Source: Pedobacter hiemivivus
GTDB lineage: Bacteria; Bacteroidota; Bacteroidia; Sphingobacteriales; Sphingobacteriaceae
NCBI RefSeq assembly: GCF_004331685.1
Contig: NZ_SJSM01000018.1
Location: 48,412-112,411, forward strand
DNA length: 64,000 nucleotides
Direction of reading: 5' to 3'
Shown: positions 9,359 to 18,430 of the stretch, piece by piece
Position numbering within the stretch: the first letter of the stretch is position 1
How the letters are laid out: each line of letters starts with the position of its first letter
Position numbers and translations under genes: made by a program
The notes under the pieces: generated by a model
What the model was told of the DNA's origin: nothing
Seen by the model: only the letters and a program-made list of their open reading frames with translations
Database searches by the model: none

Positions 9359-9382
9359 TGCTATTATCACAAGCGAATACCT

Positions 9383-10711
9383 ATGGCAAAAATACTGATC
9401 ATTGAAGACGATTCTACCTTCTCTCAAGTCTTAGAGGGCTTTCTTACAAAGCACGGCCATGAACCTCATGTTGTAAACGATGTAAAAAAAGCTTTTAAGA
9501 TCACTGATCAACAAAATTTTGACCTCTTATTAATTGATTATCGTTTACCAGACGGTACCGGACTAGACGTTCTTTCTCATATATTGGAGAAAGGTTCTGC
9601 TCAGCCAGCAATCATCATGACCAGTTTTAACGATGTTAGAACAGCCGTAAAATCTATACAGCTCGGTGCCTTTGATTACATCACCAAGCCGGTTAACCCA
9701 GATGAGCTACTCATGCTCATAAAAAATGCATTGGGCAAAAAAGAAACTGCTAAATCAAGCAAATCAGTTGAACATACAGACGCTATAAAAGGCAAAAGCA
9801 CAATTGCTGACAAACTTTACGAACACATTAATCTGGTAGCTCCTACGGATATGTCGGTGATTATACAAGGCGAAAGTGGTACCGGTAAAGAATATGCTGC
9901 ACGTGCTTTACATACACAGAGTAAACGTGCCAACAAACCATTTGTGGCTATCGACTGTGGCGCGCTATCGAAAGATTTAGCAGCCAGCGAATTGTTTGGC
10001 CATGCAAAAGGGTCTTTCACAGGTGCTTTAACTGATAAAAAAGGTCAATTTGAAGCTGCTGACGGGGGGACTCTTTTTTTAGATGAAGTTGGAAATTTAA
10101 GTTATGAGGTTCAGGTTAAAATGCTTCGGGCGCTTCAGGAAAGGACCATACAGCCCCTAGGCAGCACCAAATCTATTAAAGTTGATGTAAGAATTATTAC
10201 GGCAACCAATGATGATCTGAAAATGAGTGTAGCTAATGGTTCATTCAGAGAAGATCTTTACCACCGACTGAATGAATTTAAAATACAATTACCGGCATTG
10301 AGAAATAGAGGAAAGGATATAGAACTTTTCATCAATCACTTTATAAAACTATCTAATCAGGAGTTAAACAGGGATGTCAAAAACATTTCGGCTGAAGCCA
10401 AAACACTTTTACTTCAGTACGATTGGCCGGGAAATTTGCGGGAGCTTAAAAACGTAGTTAAGCGAATGGTTTTACTAACACCAACAGATACAGCAGAAGT
10501 TGAGGCCCTGCCAGAAGATATGATCATTTCCATTAATCAAGCACCAAAGTCTAGTGGTACAGATTTAAAAGCAATTAATGAAGTAAATGAAAAGGCAATG
10601 ATTATGGAAACGCTAATTAAGGTTAAATACAATAAATCTAAAGCTGCAAAACTGCTCAATATAGACAGGAAAACGCTATACAGTAAAATGGAGCGTTATG
10701 ATATAGAGTAA
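9383..10711 (+). CDS. Sigma-54-dependent response regulator (NtrC family)
   Basis: 442 residues from the ATG at 9383. A TTG-initiated extension to 9350 would start inside the preceding terminator. The receiver domain (1-118) has acidic pair D9/D10, phosphoacceptor D52 (LLIDYRLPDG), T80 and K102. The AAA+ domain has Walker A GESGTGKE (163-170), the sigma-54 contact loop as GSFTGA (210-215, Ser in place of the usual Ala) and Walker B LFLDEV (231-236). A Fis-type HTH (about 405-440, KAAKLLNIDRKTLY) ends the protein. It should bind enhancers and drive sigma-54 promoters when phosphorylated. It is convergent with the hybrid kinase gene, with only 3 bp between the stop codons, and that kinase is the obvious partner. 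Confidence 0.95.
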   Translation: MAKILIIEDDSTFSQVLEGFLTKHGHEPHVVNDVKKAFKITDQQNFDLLLIDYRLPDGTGLDVLSHILEKGSAQPAIIMTSFNDVRTAVKSIQLGAFDYITKPVNPDELLMLIKNALGKKETAKSSKSVEHTDAIKGKSTIADKLYEHINLVAPTDMSVIIQGESGTGKEYAARALHTQSKRANKPFVAIDCGALSKDLAASELFGHAKGSFTGALTDKKGQFEAADGGTLFLDEVGNLSYEVQVKMLRALQERTIQPLGSTKSIKVDVRIITATNDDLKMSVANGSFREDLYHRLNEFKIQLPALRNRGKDIELFINHFIKLSNQELNRDVKNISAEAKTLLLQYDWPGNLRELKNVVKRMVLLTPTDTAEVEALPEDMIISINQAPKSSGTDLKAINEVNEKAMIMETLIKVKYNKSKAAKLLNIDRKTLYSKMERYDIE

Positions 10712-10714
10712 ATG

Positions 10715-13216
10715 CTATGCTGAGGCCTTAACCTGTATCAACAGCTGATTTAACTGCTGCAACAAGCTTTCTATTTCGTGCTTTTTAAGCGGGTCTAAAT
10801 CCTCATCCGCTCTAAGTTCCATTTCCATCAATCTAAATGCTGTAGCGAGCTTTTTTGCCCCTATCTGTGCGATTCTTCCAGCCAATCGATGGGTAAGCAA
10901 TCGCAACCGCGGCTGATCAGCTTTATTCATCGCATCCCGTATTTCATCGCTATCGTTCAAACTGTCTTCCGAAAACCTGAAGAGTATCTTTTTTAACTGC
11001 TCTTCATCATCGAAAGTCATTTTCTTTAACGAAGTTAAATCCAGGTCAACGGATTCTATTTCTGTTTCCGCCCATTCTTCATCTACATCTTCAGTTATAG
11101 CCTGGTTATAAAACACCGATAAAAGCTCCGCTTCTTTAAACGGCTTCATCACCAAGCCGTCAAATCCATTATTTAAGAGCAAATCGCGCTCATCAGGCAA
11201 TACCTGTGCGGTAATGGCATAGATCTTCACCGCATTGCCTACCTTTTCTCTTAACCTTCTGCAAAGTGTAATGCCATCCATTTCGGGCATGCGCATATCC
11301 ATCAGCACATACTTAACCTTGTTATCCCAGGCTGCATTTAGCAATTGTGTGGGTGAGTTAAAGAACCGGGCGTCGATGCCATGATTTTGAAAAATGACGG
11401 CGCATAGATCAAGAATCAACTGGTCATCATCTATTACCCAAACTTTCCCCTTATAAGCCAGAGGCTCAACAAGCGCGCTTTCATATTCGGGTTCGCTGGC
11501 TATCTTAAGTGTGAGGTAAACCGTAAAAACACTGCCCTCTCCTTTCTTACTTTTCACATATACCCGGCCACCTTGTTGTTCAATCAATGATTTGATGATG
11601 GTTAAACCCAATCCAGCGCCGGATATATTTAATTCCTCATCAGGCAAAGTATTGACCTGTTCAAACTCATTAAATATCAGCTTACTTTCTTCCTCGGTTA
11701 ATCCAACTCCGGTGTCTTTTACCATAAAGGTAAAATGAAGAAGCTCGCCCTGCCTTTTAAAAAATGCTGAAAGCGTGACCTCACCCTTCACCGTAAATTT
11801 TATGGCATTTCCCAAAAGATTATACAAAATCTGCTTCAACCTAAAAGGATCTCCATTTACGTATTTTATACCAGAAAGCTCAAATTCAGTAATCAGTTGG
11901 AGTGATTTGAGTTCGGCTTGGGTCCGCATCACCGAAACCACCTCATGAAGTAATTGTTCAATATCAAATGCTTTTTCTGAGAAGGTGAATTTGCCCGAAA
12001 TGATGCGGTTATAATCCAAAACCTCATTTACAATCTGCAATAGGTGTTCTGAAGAGTGATAAATAGCATCAATATCTTTCCGTTGTGGCCGTTCTTGCTT
12101 CCGGATGATCTCGGAATAGCCAATAATGGATTGTAAGGGTGTTCGGATTTCGTGACTCATATTGGAGAGAAACCGTTGCTTGGCTCTTCCATGATATTCC
12201 GCTTCGTCTTTTGCCAATTCCAGTTCAGCCCTATACTTATTGCTTTTTGTAATATCTGTTAAAATGAAATAGAGCAACAATACGGTTAAAAAGAAAAAGA
12301 CAAGCATAATGATGCTAATGGTACTGATGCCTGTATTTACCACATTTTTTGCCTGAATCCCGTTTAATTCAATTTGTGCAACCACCTCACTTTCTACCTT
12401 TCTTAATACATCAAGCATCTGGCTAACGAGCAAAGTATTTGCATCGGTTAAGAGCGCTTCCATGCTTAAGAAACTCTCGTTTTTAATCCGCTGCTCTTTC
12501 TCTATGATCTTTAAGGATTGCTCCAGATTTTTAGTCATTCGGGCTTCGGCAGACAAAGCAATGGTATCTCTTTTTACCTTTTCTTCGTTTACGATCTTAA
12601 CCCCATTATCCTCATCATTGGTCTTTTTCCTGCCAAATATTTTACCAAAAAAGCTTTTAGGCCGCTCTTCTGTCGGGTATATCGTTGTTGTAGATGTTTT
12701 CTGTTCTGTAGCTACGATGGTACTATCGGTCTGTTCGGAACTTTTTGCTGCCAGCGCGCTCAGGCTTTTAACCTGTTGGGAGAAAGATTTATTATTAACC
12801 AGTCGCTCCCTTACTTTAAGGTAATTTATAAATTGCTTATCTCTTTCCCTTAAAAGTCTTTTGATGGTTAAAATTCGGGTTAGCTGGGTAGAGTCATTCG
12901 CATACAATCCGGCTAAGGTATCTAACACCAATCGCAATTGCCCAGACTCCTTAAACAGTTGGTTATAATTACCGGGATCGTTAAATGCTTGCTTTTTTTG
13001 CAGTTGATCAAGCGCGCCTATTTTTCGTGAAATGGCACTCACTACCCTTAACCGCTCACTTGGCGCAGTGATGTTCTCCACAGTAGTCAGCATTTCTTTA
13101 AAAGCCACCTTGCTTACCGCCCATGCCATAAACATGGCAAAACAAGCTAAGAGCAATGCAATTATGATTTTTCCTTTTATGGCTTTGAAGAAACGGCTTT
13201 GGGTTTTATTGCTCAT
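10715..13216 (-). CDS. Hybrid sensor histidine kinase with receiver and C-terminal Hpt domain
   Basis: 833 residues. Transmembrane helices at about 17-37 and 297-320 enclose a helical extracytoplasmic sensor of about 260 residues with a charged, low-complexity middle. The HisKA motif SNMSHEIRTPL carries H355. The HATPase domain shows the N box (LLGNAIKF, about 468-475), DTGVGL and GAGLGL. A receiver follows with DDD near 596-598 and D640 in LMDMRMPEMDG. A C-terminal Hpt domain has the phosphorylatable His at about 776 (THRLAGRIAQIGA). The chain H355-D640-H776 predicts a full phosphorelay, with the last step to a separate receiver such as the convergent NtrC-type regulator. The signal is unknown. 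Confidence 0.94.
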   Translation of the reverse strand: MSNKTQSRFFKAIKGKIIIALLLACFAMFMAWAVSKVAFKEMLTTVENITAPSERLRVVSAISRKIGALDQLQKKQAFNDPGNYNQLFKESGQLRLVLDTLAGLYANDSTQLTRILTIKRLLRERDKQFINYLKVRERLVNNKSFSQQVKSLSALAAKSSEQTDSTIVATEQKTSTTTIYPTEERPKSFFGKIFGRKKTNDEDNGVKIVNEEKVKRDTIALSAEARMTKNLEQSLKIIEKEQRIKNESFLSMEALLTDANTLLVSQMLDVLRKVESEVVAQIELNGIQAKNVVNTGISTISIIMLVFFFLTVLLLYFILTDITKSNKYRAELELAKDEAEYHGRAKQRFLSNMSHEIRTPLQSIIGYSEIIRKQERPQRKDIDAIYHSSEHLLQIVNEVLDYNRIISGKFTFSEKAFDIEQLLHEVVSVMRTQAELKSLQLITEFELSGIKYVNGDPFRLKQILYNLLGNAIKFTVKGEVTLSAFFKRQGELLHFTFMVKDTGVGLTEEESKLIFNEFEQVNTLPDEELNISGAGLGLTIIKSLIEQQGGRVYVKSKKGEGSVFTVYLTLKIASEPEYESALVEPLAYKGKVWVIDDDQLILDLCAVIFQNHGIDARFFNSPTQLLNAAWDNKVKYVLMDMRMPEMDGITLCRRLREKVGNAVKIYAITAQVLPDERDLLLNNGFDGLVMKPFKEAELLSVFYNQAITEDVDEEWAETEIESVDLDLTSLKKMTFDDEEQLKKILFRFSEDSLNDSDEIRDAMNKADQPRLRLLTHRLAGRIAQIGAKKLATAFRLMEMELRADEDLDPLKKHEIESLLQQLNQLLIQVKASA

Positions 13217-13267
13217 CCTGATTGTTAACGATAAAACAGGAGCAAAAAGTGTGCTATAATTGGATAC

Positions 13268-14338
13268 TTACAGAGAGCCCAATGATCTTACGGCCTTTAA
13301 AAAATCCCATGGTTTTTTGTTTGAAGTATCTTTTGCTTCGGCGATCAGCATTTTTGCAAGCTGAGTGATCCGGGCTTCATTTTCACTAACGGTCCTATCG
13401 CCCAGTGCGATTAACCTTTCAATATTTGCAGGACTTGCGGCATCCAGTCCCTCCTTAATACTTTCCAAACTGTCCGGCTCTATACGAATGTAGTTTTCTG
13501 AGTGCCCAATAGAATTGAACAGCTGTTTCAGGAAGAAATCACTGGTTTCGGCTACGCCACTCATCATAATGTCTAGTATTGCAGGTACAATAGCCATCGC
13601 ACTGCTTTTCTTAAAATGGTCGTAATCATAAGATCTTCTAGAACGACCGGTACCCAGTGAGACTAAAGAAATATCATTGATCCGAGTTTGGTTAAAAGCC
13701 CTGGTTACTTCAATCAGGCCACTTAAAGCTGGGTTTGTAGCAAATACTCCACCATCAAGTAGTGGGTAACGTACATTGGCCAGTGAGTGGATCTCTGCTA
13801 CACTAAAATAAGTGGGTGCAGCTGAGGTAGCGCGACAAACATCTCTTAAGTAAAAATCACGGATATTGCCTCTTGAGATTGCGTTCTGTTGTCTAAAAAA
13901 ATGGGTTTTCCTAAGTTCAATATTATAGGCACTGATGATGCATGGTTTGATGAGCTGGCTCAGTTTTTTCTCGCCAAAATAGTTCTTCAGTACACCTTCG
14001 AAAATCATACTATTGTAACGTTCTCCGGCAAGCCCAAGTTTAGCCCGGATGCGTTTAAAGAAACTCATTTTAAAGATTTCATTCCCATGCTCCAAGTATA
14101 GATCTAACGCTGCTCTGGCAGAAAACCGGGGTCTTGTCGGATTCTCCTCTGCAGGGCATAACAGCAGGCAGGTCAATATACCTCCAGTACTGGTGCCTGC
14201 AAAAAAGTCAAAATAATCGACGATAGCAGCATCTGGATTTTTACTCTCTAGTTTCAGCCTTTCTTCAAGCGCAACCAAAACCATTCCCGGAATAATTCCT
14301 CTTATTCCCCCACCATCAATAGAAAGGATTTTCTTCAT
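13268..14338 (-). CDS. Patatin-like phospholipase
   Basis: 356 residues from the ATG at 14338, which puts the oxyanion motif DGGGIRG (8-14) right at the N-terminus as in the family; an ATG at 14401 would add 21 unlike residues. The nucleophile elbow GTSTG has S50, and the catalytic dyad Asp is D195 in LLDGGVFATNPA. There is no signal peptide, so it is probably a cytoplasmic or peripheral membrane lipid acyl hydrolase acting on phospholipids. It belongs to the CapV/patatin superfamily, but no nucleotide-cyclase or CBASS partner is nearby, so a defence role is not supported. It is divergent from the GH28-like gene. Confidence 0.92.
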   Translation of the reverse strand: MKKILSIDGGGIRGIIPGMVLVALEERLKLESKNPDAAIVDYFDFFAGTSTGGILTCLLLCPAEENPTRPRFSARAALDLYLEHGNEIFKMSFFKRIRAKLGLAGERYNSMIFEGVLKNYFGEKKLSQLIKPCIISAYNIELRKTHFFRQQNAISRGNIRDFYLRDVCRATSAAPTYFSVAEIHSLANVRYPLLDGGVFATNPALSGLIEVTRAFNQTRINDISLVSLGTGRSRRSYDYDHFKKSSAMAIVPAILDIMMSGVAETSDFFLKQLFNSIGHSENYIRIEPDSLESIKEGLDAASPANIERLIALGDRTVSENEARITQLAKMLIAEAKDTSNKKPWDFLKAVRSLGSL

Positions 14339-14449
14339 AATAAAACTAAGGCTTGCAGGTAAATATAGGTTTTCTGCCAGAATAGTTGAATACTTAGTCA
14401 TATTAATTTAATACAGAATACCGATTTTTAACAACCATTTCAATTCACC

Positions 14450-17443
14450 ATGAACAAACTAAAATCATTATCCCGGATTCTTTTGATCTGTATCACGATA
14501 CCTGCTTTGGCGGTTAAAATCAAAAAGTATAAGTCTGACACTGAAATAGAGATCAGCAAATCAGCCACTCATATTGCGCAAATAACAAATGATCGCGTTG
14601 TAATTATTGCAGGGAGCACTTATTTATTTACAGTAGATACGCCAGAAGATAAGGGCTTAGTCTCCACAAAAATGAGTGTGAAGCAAATCCTGATGCAACT
14701 GAAGTCGAAAGATGGATCTTTTCAAAAGTACAAGGTTACGGATAAGGATGGTACGACAAAAGAAGATGGAGAGCTGATAAACGGCGACCTTCTTGTGGTT
14801 ACTGCTGAAGATGGAAAAGCGAAAAGGAGCTATCAAATCGTAGTAAAACCGATGGCTGTAGCAGGACACCTTTACTTACAAACCGAGCAGGCCACTGTAA
14901 ATACAAGTAATGATTTAACCCTTTATTTTAGTGCAGGCCAAAGAACGCCTAATGCTACTGTCCAACTCTTTTTACCTGCGGGTATTGAGGTTACGCTAAA
15001 CAATACAACTGTTAATGTAATTGGACGTGGAACGGTTAAGTTAAAGGATTTGGCCAGACAATCTATCGGTCGTGTTGGTAGTGCTTATTCTTATTCGAAA
15101 GTTGGTACTGTAGCCATTAGCAAAGCTGCTGAGGGGGGCTCAATCCTTACCTTTAGCAACCTGGATTTGAGACCAGAAAATGGACCAGATCTAAAGCTTA
15201 CCATTGAAAACGTAAAATTAAATAAGGCAGGACAATATTCATTTAGTGGATCATATACAACTGCCAAGCCAGAGGTTTTAACCAGTCCAGCTACTGGTAC
15301 TGCCTGCGCAACATTGACGGTAACCAATCCGGTTTCTAGCTTTGAAAGAATCGTTAACACAGATATTCAGTATAAAGAAACACCTAATACCTATACTGCT
15401 GTTGGTTTTAAATGGGGCATCAATGTCAACATCAAAAATGTGGCTATACTGCAATCTTTGGATAATGGTAAAAGCTGGACCGCAGCTTCGGCTGTAATTG
15501 ATGCTAAAAAAGCTACAGCTAGAGTATCGGGTTTATTGCCTAAAAAATTATATGCTTTTAAACTTAATGTTAAGGATGGTCCAAATAAGGGTCTATCTAA
15601 TACACTTAAGTTTTATTCAGGTAAAATGGATGTTAAAAGTTTTGGGGTAAAGGGTGATGGTAACGCAGATGATACCCAGGGTATCAATGACGCTATTGAC
15701 GCTGCAAATAAAATGGGCGGTGGTACGATTTTGTTTAGTGCAGGGCATTATAATGTGAGGACGGTTCATTTGAAAAGCAATGTTTATTTATTTGTGGATA
15801 AAGAGGCGACCATTAGCGCCATTAAAGGGGCAGATGCACCTGAATCTACCTGGTTTAGTGATAAAAAATACCGTTCTGGGCTTTCACCTACTGACCCGGG
15901 ACCTTATGCTGATCCAGAGAATTACATGACGAAGCAGGATGTCGGCCATCATTATTTTAGGAATACCATGTTTTTTGGGGAGCGACTAGATAATGTGAAG
16001 ATTATTGGCAATGGTTTGATCACAGGTAATGGGAACTTGGTTAATAGCGATAAAGTGATGAGCAATGCACCGGATAATCGCGCGGATAAGATGTTTACGC
16101 TGAAGTTATGTACCAATCTTGAAATTGGCGGCATTTCACGTTCCGAAGACCTTTGGTATGATCCTAAAAAAGATGAACCCTATTACATTGGGAAAGATGG
16201 TTCGAAAATAGTTGATGTGAGCAACATGTTAAGGATTGATCGTGCCGGGCACTTTGTTTTACTGGCTACAGGTACGGATCACATCAATGTACACAATACT
16301 TATTTTGGTAAAGCAAATCAAAGTAATGCGCGTGATATTTACGATTTTATGGGCTGCAACAATGTTACGGCTACTAATATTTACTCGAAAGTAAGTTCTG
16401 ATGACCTCATAAAACCAGGCTCAGATTGTTCATTAGGCTTTACACGTCCGGCAAGGAATTATAAAGTCCGCAATATTATTGGAGATACAAACTGTAACTT
16501 GTTTCAAATCGGTTCTGAAACCGCTGATGACATTAAGGACATCTGTGTGGACAACATCTATGTGCTTGGTGCCAACAAGGCCGGCTTCTCTATTTCGACC
16601 AATGATGGTGCGCACATTAGTGACATTCACCTAAATTGTGGCCATACCGGAAAACTACACTCCCGCTCTCAGATGTACAGAACCAGAGCTCCCTTCTTTA
16701 TCTCCATCTCTAACCGCGCCCGCATCCTTGGGGCTAGCGTGGGCAAGTATGCTTTTACCGAAAATGGAATAAAACATGATGAATTACTGGTTAAGAATGT
16801 GAACATAGGTAAGGTGGAGAATATCATACTTAATGGAATAGATATTTTTGAGGTGTATGGTGGAAGTTCTCATGGCGGTAAAAACGGTCGCTGGAAGGCT
16901 TATGATGGCAAACAGGATAAAGCCACCCCAATCATTGCAGGTTACAAATTACCAGACACGGAAACAGTTACAGGTGGACTTAATTTTAAGCTGCCAAACG
17001 GACTGCATACGGGTTATATCACAAACATTGTATTTAATGATGTGCATGTACTGGTTAAAGGTGGAAATCCGGCTTCGGATACTACAAACCTGGCACCCGA
17101 ACTGGGTGTTGGTCAATACAATGTGGGTAATCTAAAAACTCAACCTTCTTATGGAATATGGGCACGCCATGTTAAGGGCCTTACTGTAAAGAACAGCTCA
17201 TTTAATTATGAGCAGCGTGATAGTAGGTATGCGATCTTTTTAGACGATGTAGTTGGTGCAAAATTAGCTGATTTAAAAATGGTTCGGGCTAACGACAATC
17301 CGGTTGTGATTAAACTTAAAAACTCATCGGACGTTGTTGCCGACAACATCGTTTACTTTAAGGACCAGTGGGACAAATCACCGAACAAGCTACCAGCCAC
17401 TAAGCAATTAGGGATGAGTTCATCAGGTTTTCCCAAGTTGTAG
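14450..17443 (+). CDS. Secreted GH28-like (polygalacturonase superfamily) protein
   Basis: 997 residues with an N-terminal hydrophobic signal segment. Residues about 25-290 are beta-rich domains I cannot name. A fibronectin-III-like domain at about 295-390 (LDNGKSWTAAS, LLPKKLYAFKLNVKDG) leads into a right-handed beta-helix that starts VKSFGVKGDGNADDTQGI, the usual opening of pectinase-fold enzymes. The GH28 catalytic region is recognisable as NARDIYDF and VSSDDLIKPGSD, the latter carrying the paired Asp. The usual GHG histidine position reads FQIGSE, so the enzyme is an atypical member or has another specificity, for example on rhamnogalacturonan. The substrate is inferred only to be a plant-type polysaccharide. 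Its 3' end overlaps the convergent LysR gene by 21 bp. Confidence 0.8.
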   Translation: MNKLKSLSRILLICITIPALAVKIKKYKSDTEIEISKSATHIAQITNDRVVIIAGSTYLFTVDTPEDKGLVSTKMSVKQILMQLKSKDGSFQKYKVTDKDGTTKEDGELINGDLLVVTAEDGKAKRSYQIVVKPMAVAGHLYLQTEQATVNTSNDLTLYFSAGQRTPNATVQLFLPAGIEVTLNNTTVNVIGRGTVKLKDLARQSIGRVGSAYSYSKVGTVAISKAAEGGSILTFSNLDLRPENGPDLKLTIENVKLNKAGQYSFSGSYTTAKPEVLTSPATGTACATLTVTNPVSSFERIVNTDIQYKETPNTYTAVGFKWGINVNIKNVAILQSLDNGKSWTAASAVIDAKKATARVSGLLPKKLYAFKLNVKDGPNKGLSNTLKFYSGKMDVKSFGVKGDGNADDTQGINDAIDAANKMGGGTILFSAGHYNVRTVHLKSNVYLFVDKEATISAIKGADAPESTWFSDKKYRSGLSPTDPGPYADPENYMTKQDVGHHYFRNTMFFGERLDNVKIIGNGLITGNGNLVNSDKVMSNAPDNRADKMFTLKLCTNLEIGGISRSEDLWYDPKKDEPYYIGKDGSKIVDVSNMLRIDRAGHFVLLATGTDHINVHNTYFGKANQSNARDIYDFMGCNNVTATNIYSKVSSDDLIKPGSDCSLGFTRPARNYKVRNIIGDTNCNLFQIGSETADDIKDICVDNIYVLGANKAGFSISTNDGAHISDIHLNCGHTGKLHSRSQMYRTRAPFFISISNRARILGASVGKYAFTENGIKHDELLVKNVNIGKVENIILNGIDIFEVYGGSSHGGKNGRWKAYDGKQDKATPIIAGYKLPDTETVTGGLNFKLPNGLHTGYITNIVFNDVHVLVKGGNPASDTTNLAPELGVGQYNVGNLKTQPSYGIWARHVKGLTVKNSSFNYEQRDSRYAIFLDDVVGAKLADLKMVRANDNPVVIKLKNSSDVVADNIVYFKDQWDKSPNKLPATKQLGMSSSGFPKL

Positions 17444-18316
17444 TGTCTCAATCAACTCCTGTATAAAGAGGGTTGCCGATTTCTTTCTGTACCCTCCTTT
17501 TTGCCATAAAATAAAGGCTTGTTTATAATATTCCTTTCCGGAGATCGGAATGGCAACCAGGTTTTCCCAGGTAATAAGCGCCTTTTCGTTGAGGATGGTG
17601 GCCCAACTTCCATCATCCACCAATGATAGCAAAGAATGGATGTTATTCATCTCAATTTTTATCAGGGGGGAAAGACGTGCTTTATGGAATAGTTCGTCCA
17701 ATAAATCCCTGGAGCTAAAACCTTTGCTCGGCAAGATCAGCTCCACCTTGGCAAGGTTGGTCAAAGAGATCTTTTTAAGATCGGACATTGGATGATCCTT
17801 TGATACCACCATCATAATCCTTGATGAAAAAAGATGCTCCATTTCCAGATTGGCATCGTCACTATCTGTCTGTTCGTGAAAAGCAAGGAGCACATCCAAT
17901 TCGGCCTGTTTCAGTTTATGCTCCAACTCGGCCGCAGTACCATATTCCACTACTATTTTAATACCCGGGTATTTGGCAGAAAAGGGCGCCAAAGCAGGTA
18001 GCAAAACGGAGCTAAATGCAGAGGTAACCCCTATCCTTAGCTCGCCAATAACCAGGTTATTTAACTCGACAATTGCCTGCTTAGACTTCTTTACATCCAA
18101 CACAATTTGTCTGGCATGATTCAGGAATACCCCACCAGCCTCAGTTAAATGCACATGCTTTCCTATCCGGTCAAACAACATCATCCCCAATTCCTCTTCC
18201 AATTGTTTGATTTGTTGAGAAAGGGTCGACTGTGTCACAAAACATGCCGCAGCTGCTTCAGTAAAGTGTAGCATTTCAGCCGCTTTAATAAAATAGTTGA
18301 TTTGTCTTATTTCCAT
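17423..18316 (-). CDS. LysR family transcriptional regulator
   Basis: 297 residues, normal for the family. The winged HTH is at 1-60 (MEIRQINYFIKAAEMLHFTEAA, VTQSTLSQQIKQLEEELG), and a periplasmic-binding-protein-like effector domain starts near 90 (LRIGVTSAFSSVLLPAL). It is divergently transcribed from the MFS exporter at 18431 across a 114-bp spacer, the classic arrangement for a LysR protein controlling the neighbouring transporter in response to its substrate. The effector is unknown. Confidence 0.94.
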   Translation of the reverse strand: MEIRQINYFIKAAEMLHFTEAAAACFVTQSTLSQQIKQLEEELGMMLFDRIGKHVHLTEAGGVFLNHARQIVLDVKKSKQAIVELNNLVIGELRIGVTSAFSSVLLPALAPFSAKYPGIKIVVEYGTAAELEHKLKQAELDVLLAFHEQTDSDDANLEMEHLFSSRIMMVVSKDHPMSDLKKISLTNLAKVELILPSKGFSSRDLLDELFHKARLSPLIKIEMNNIHSLLSLVDDGSWATILNEKALITWENLVAIPISGKEYYKQAFILWQKGGYRKKSATLFIQELIETLQLGKT

Positions 18317-18430
18317 TGTTGCCGTTATAATCGATCGTTAAAACTAATCAATATCATTAAAACAATCAATTTTACCACTTTAAATCTTATCCCGAAATTT
18401 GTAGGACAATAACATTATTTAAAATACTCC
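18317..18430. promoter_or_regulatory. Divergent LysR/MFS control region
   Basis: The 114-bp A+T-rich spacer contains the dyad ATCGAT near 18332 and repeated AATCAAT/ATTAAAAC elements, compatible with LysR operator half-sites of T-N11-A type. I cannot define the exact operator. Confidence 0.35.

Noticed and set aside
13268..14338. CBASS-type antiphage operon based on the patatin-like phospholipase
   Set aside because: No cyclic-nucleotide synthase or accessory gene is adjacent; neighbours are a histidine kinase and a pectinase-like enzyme.
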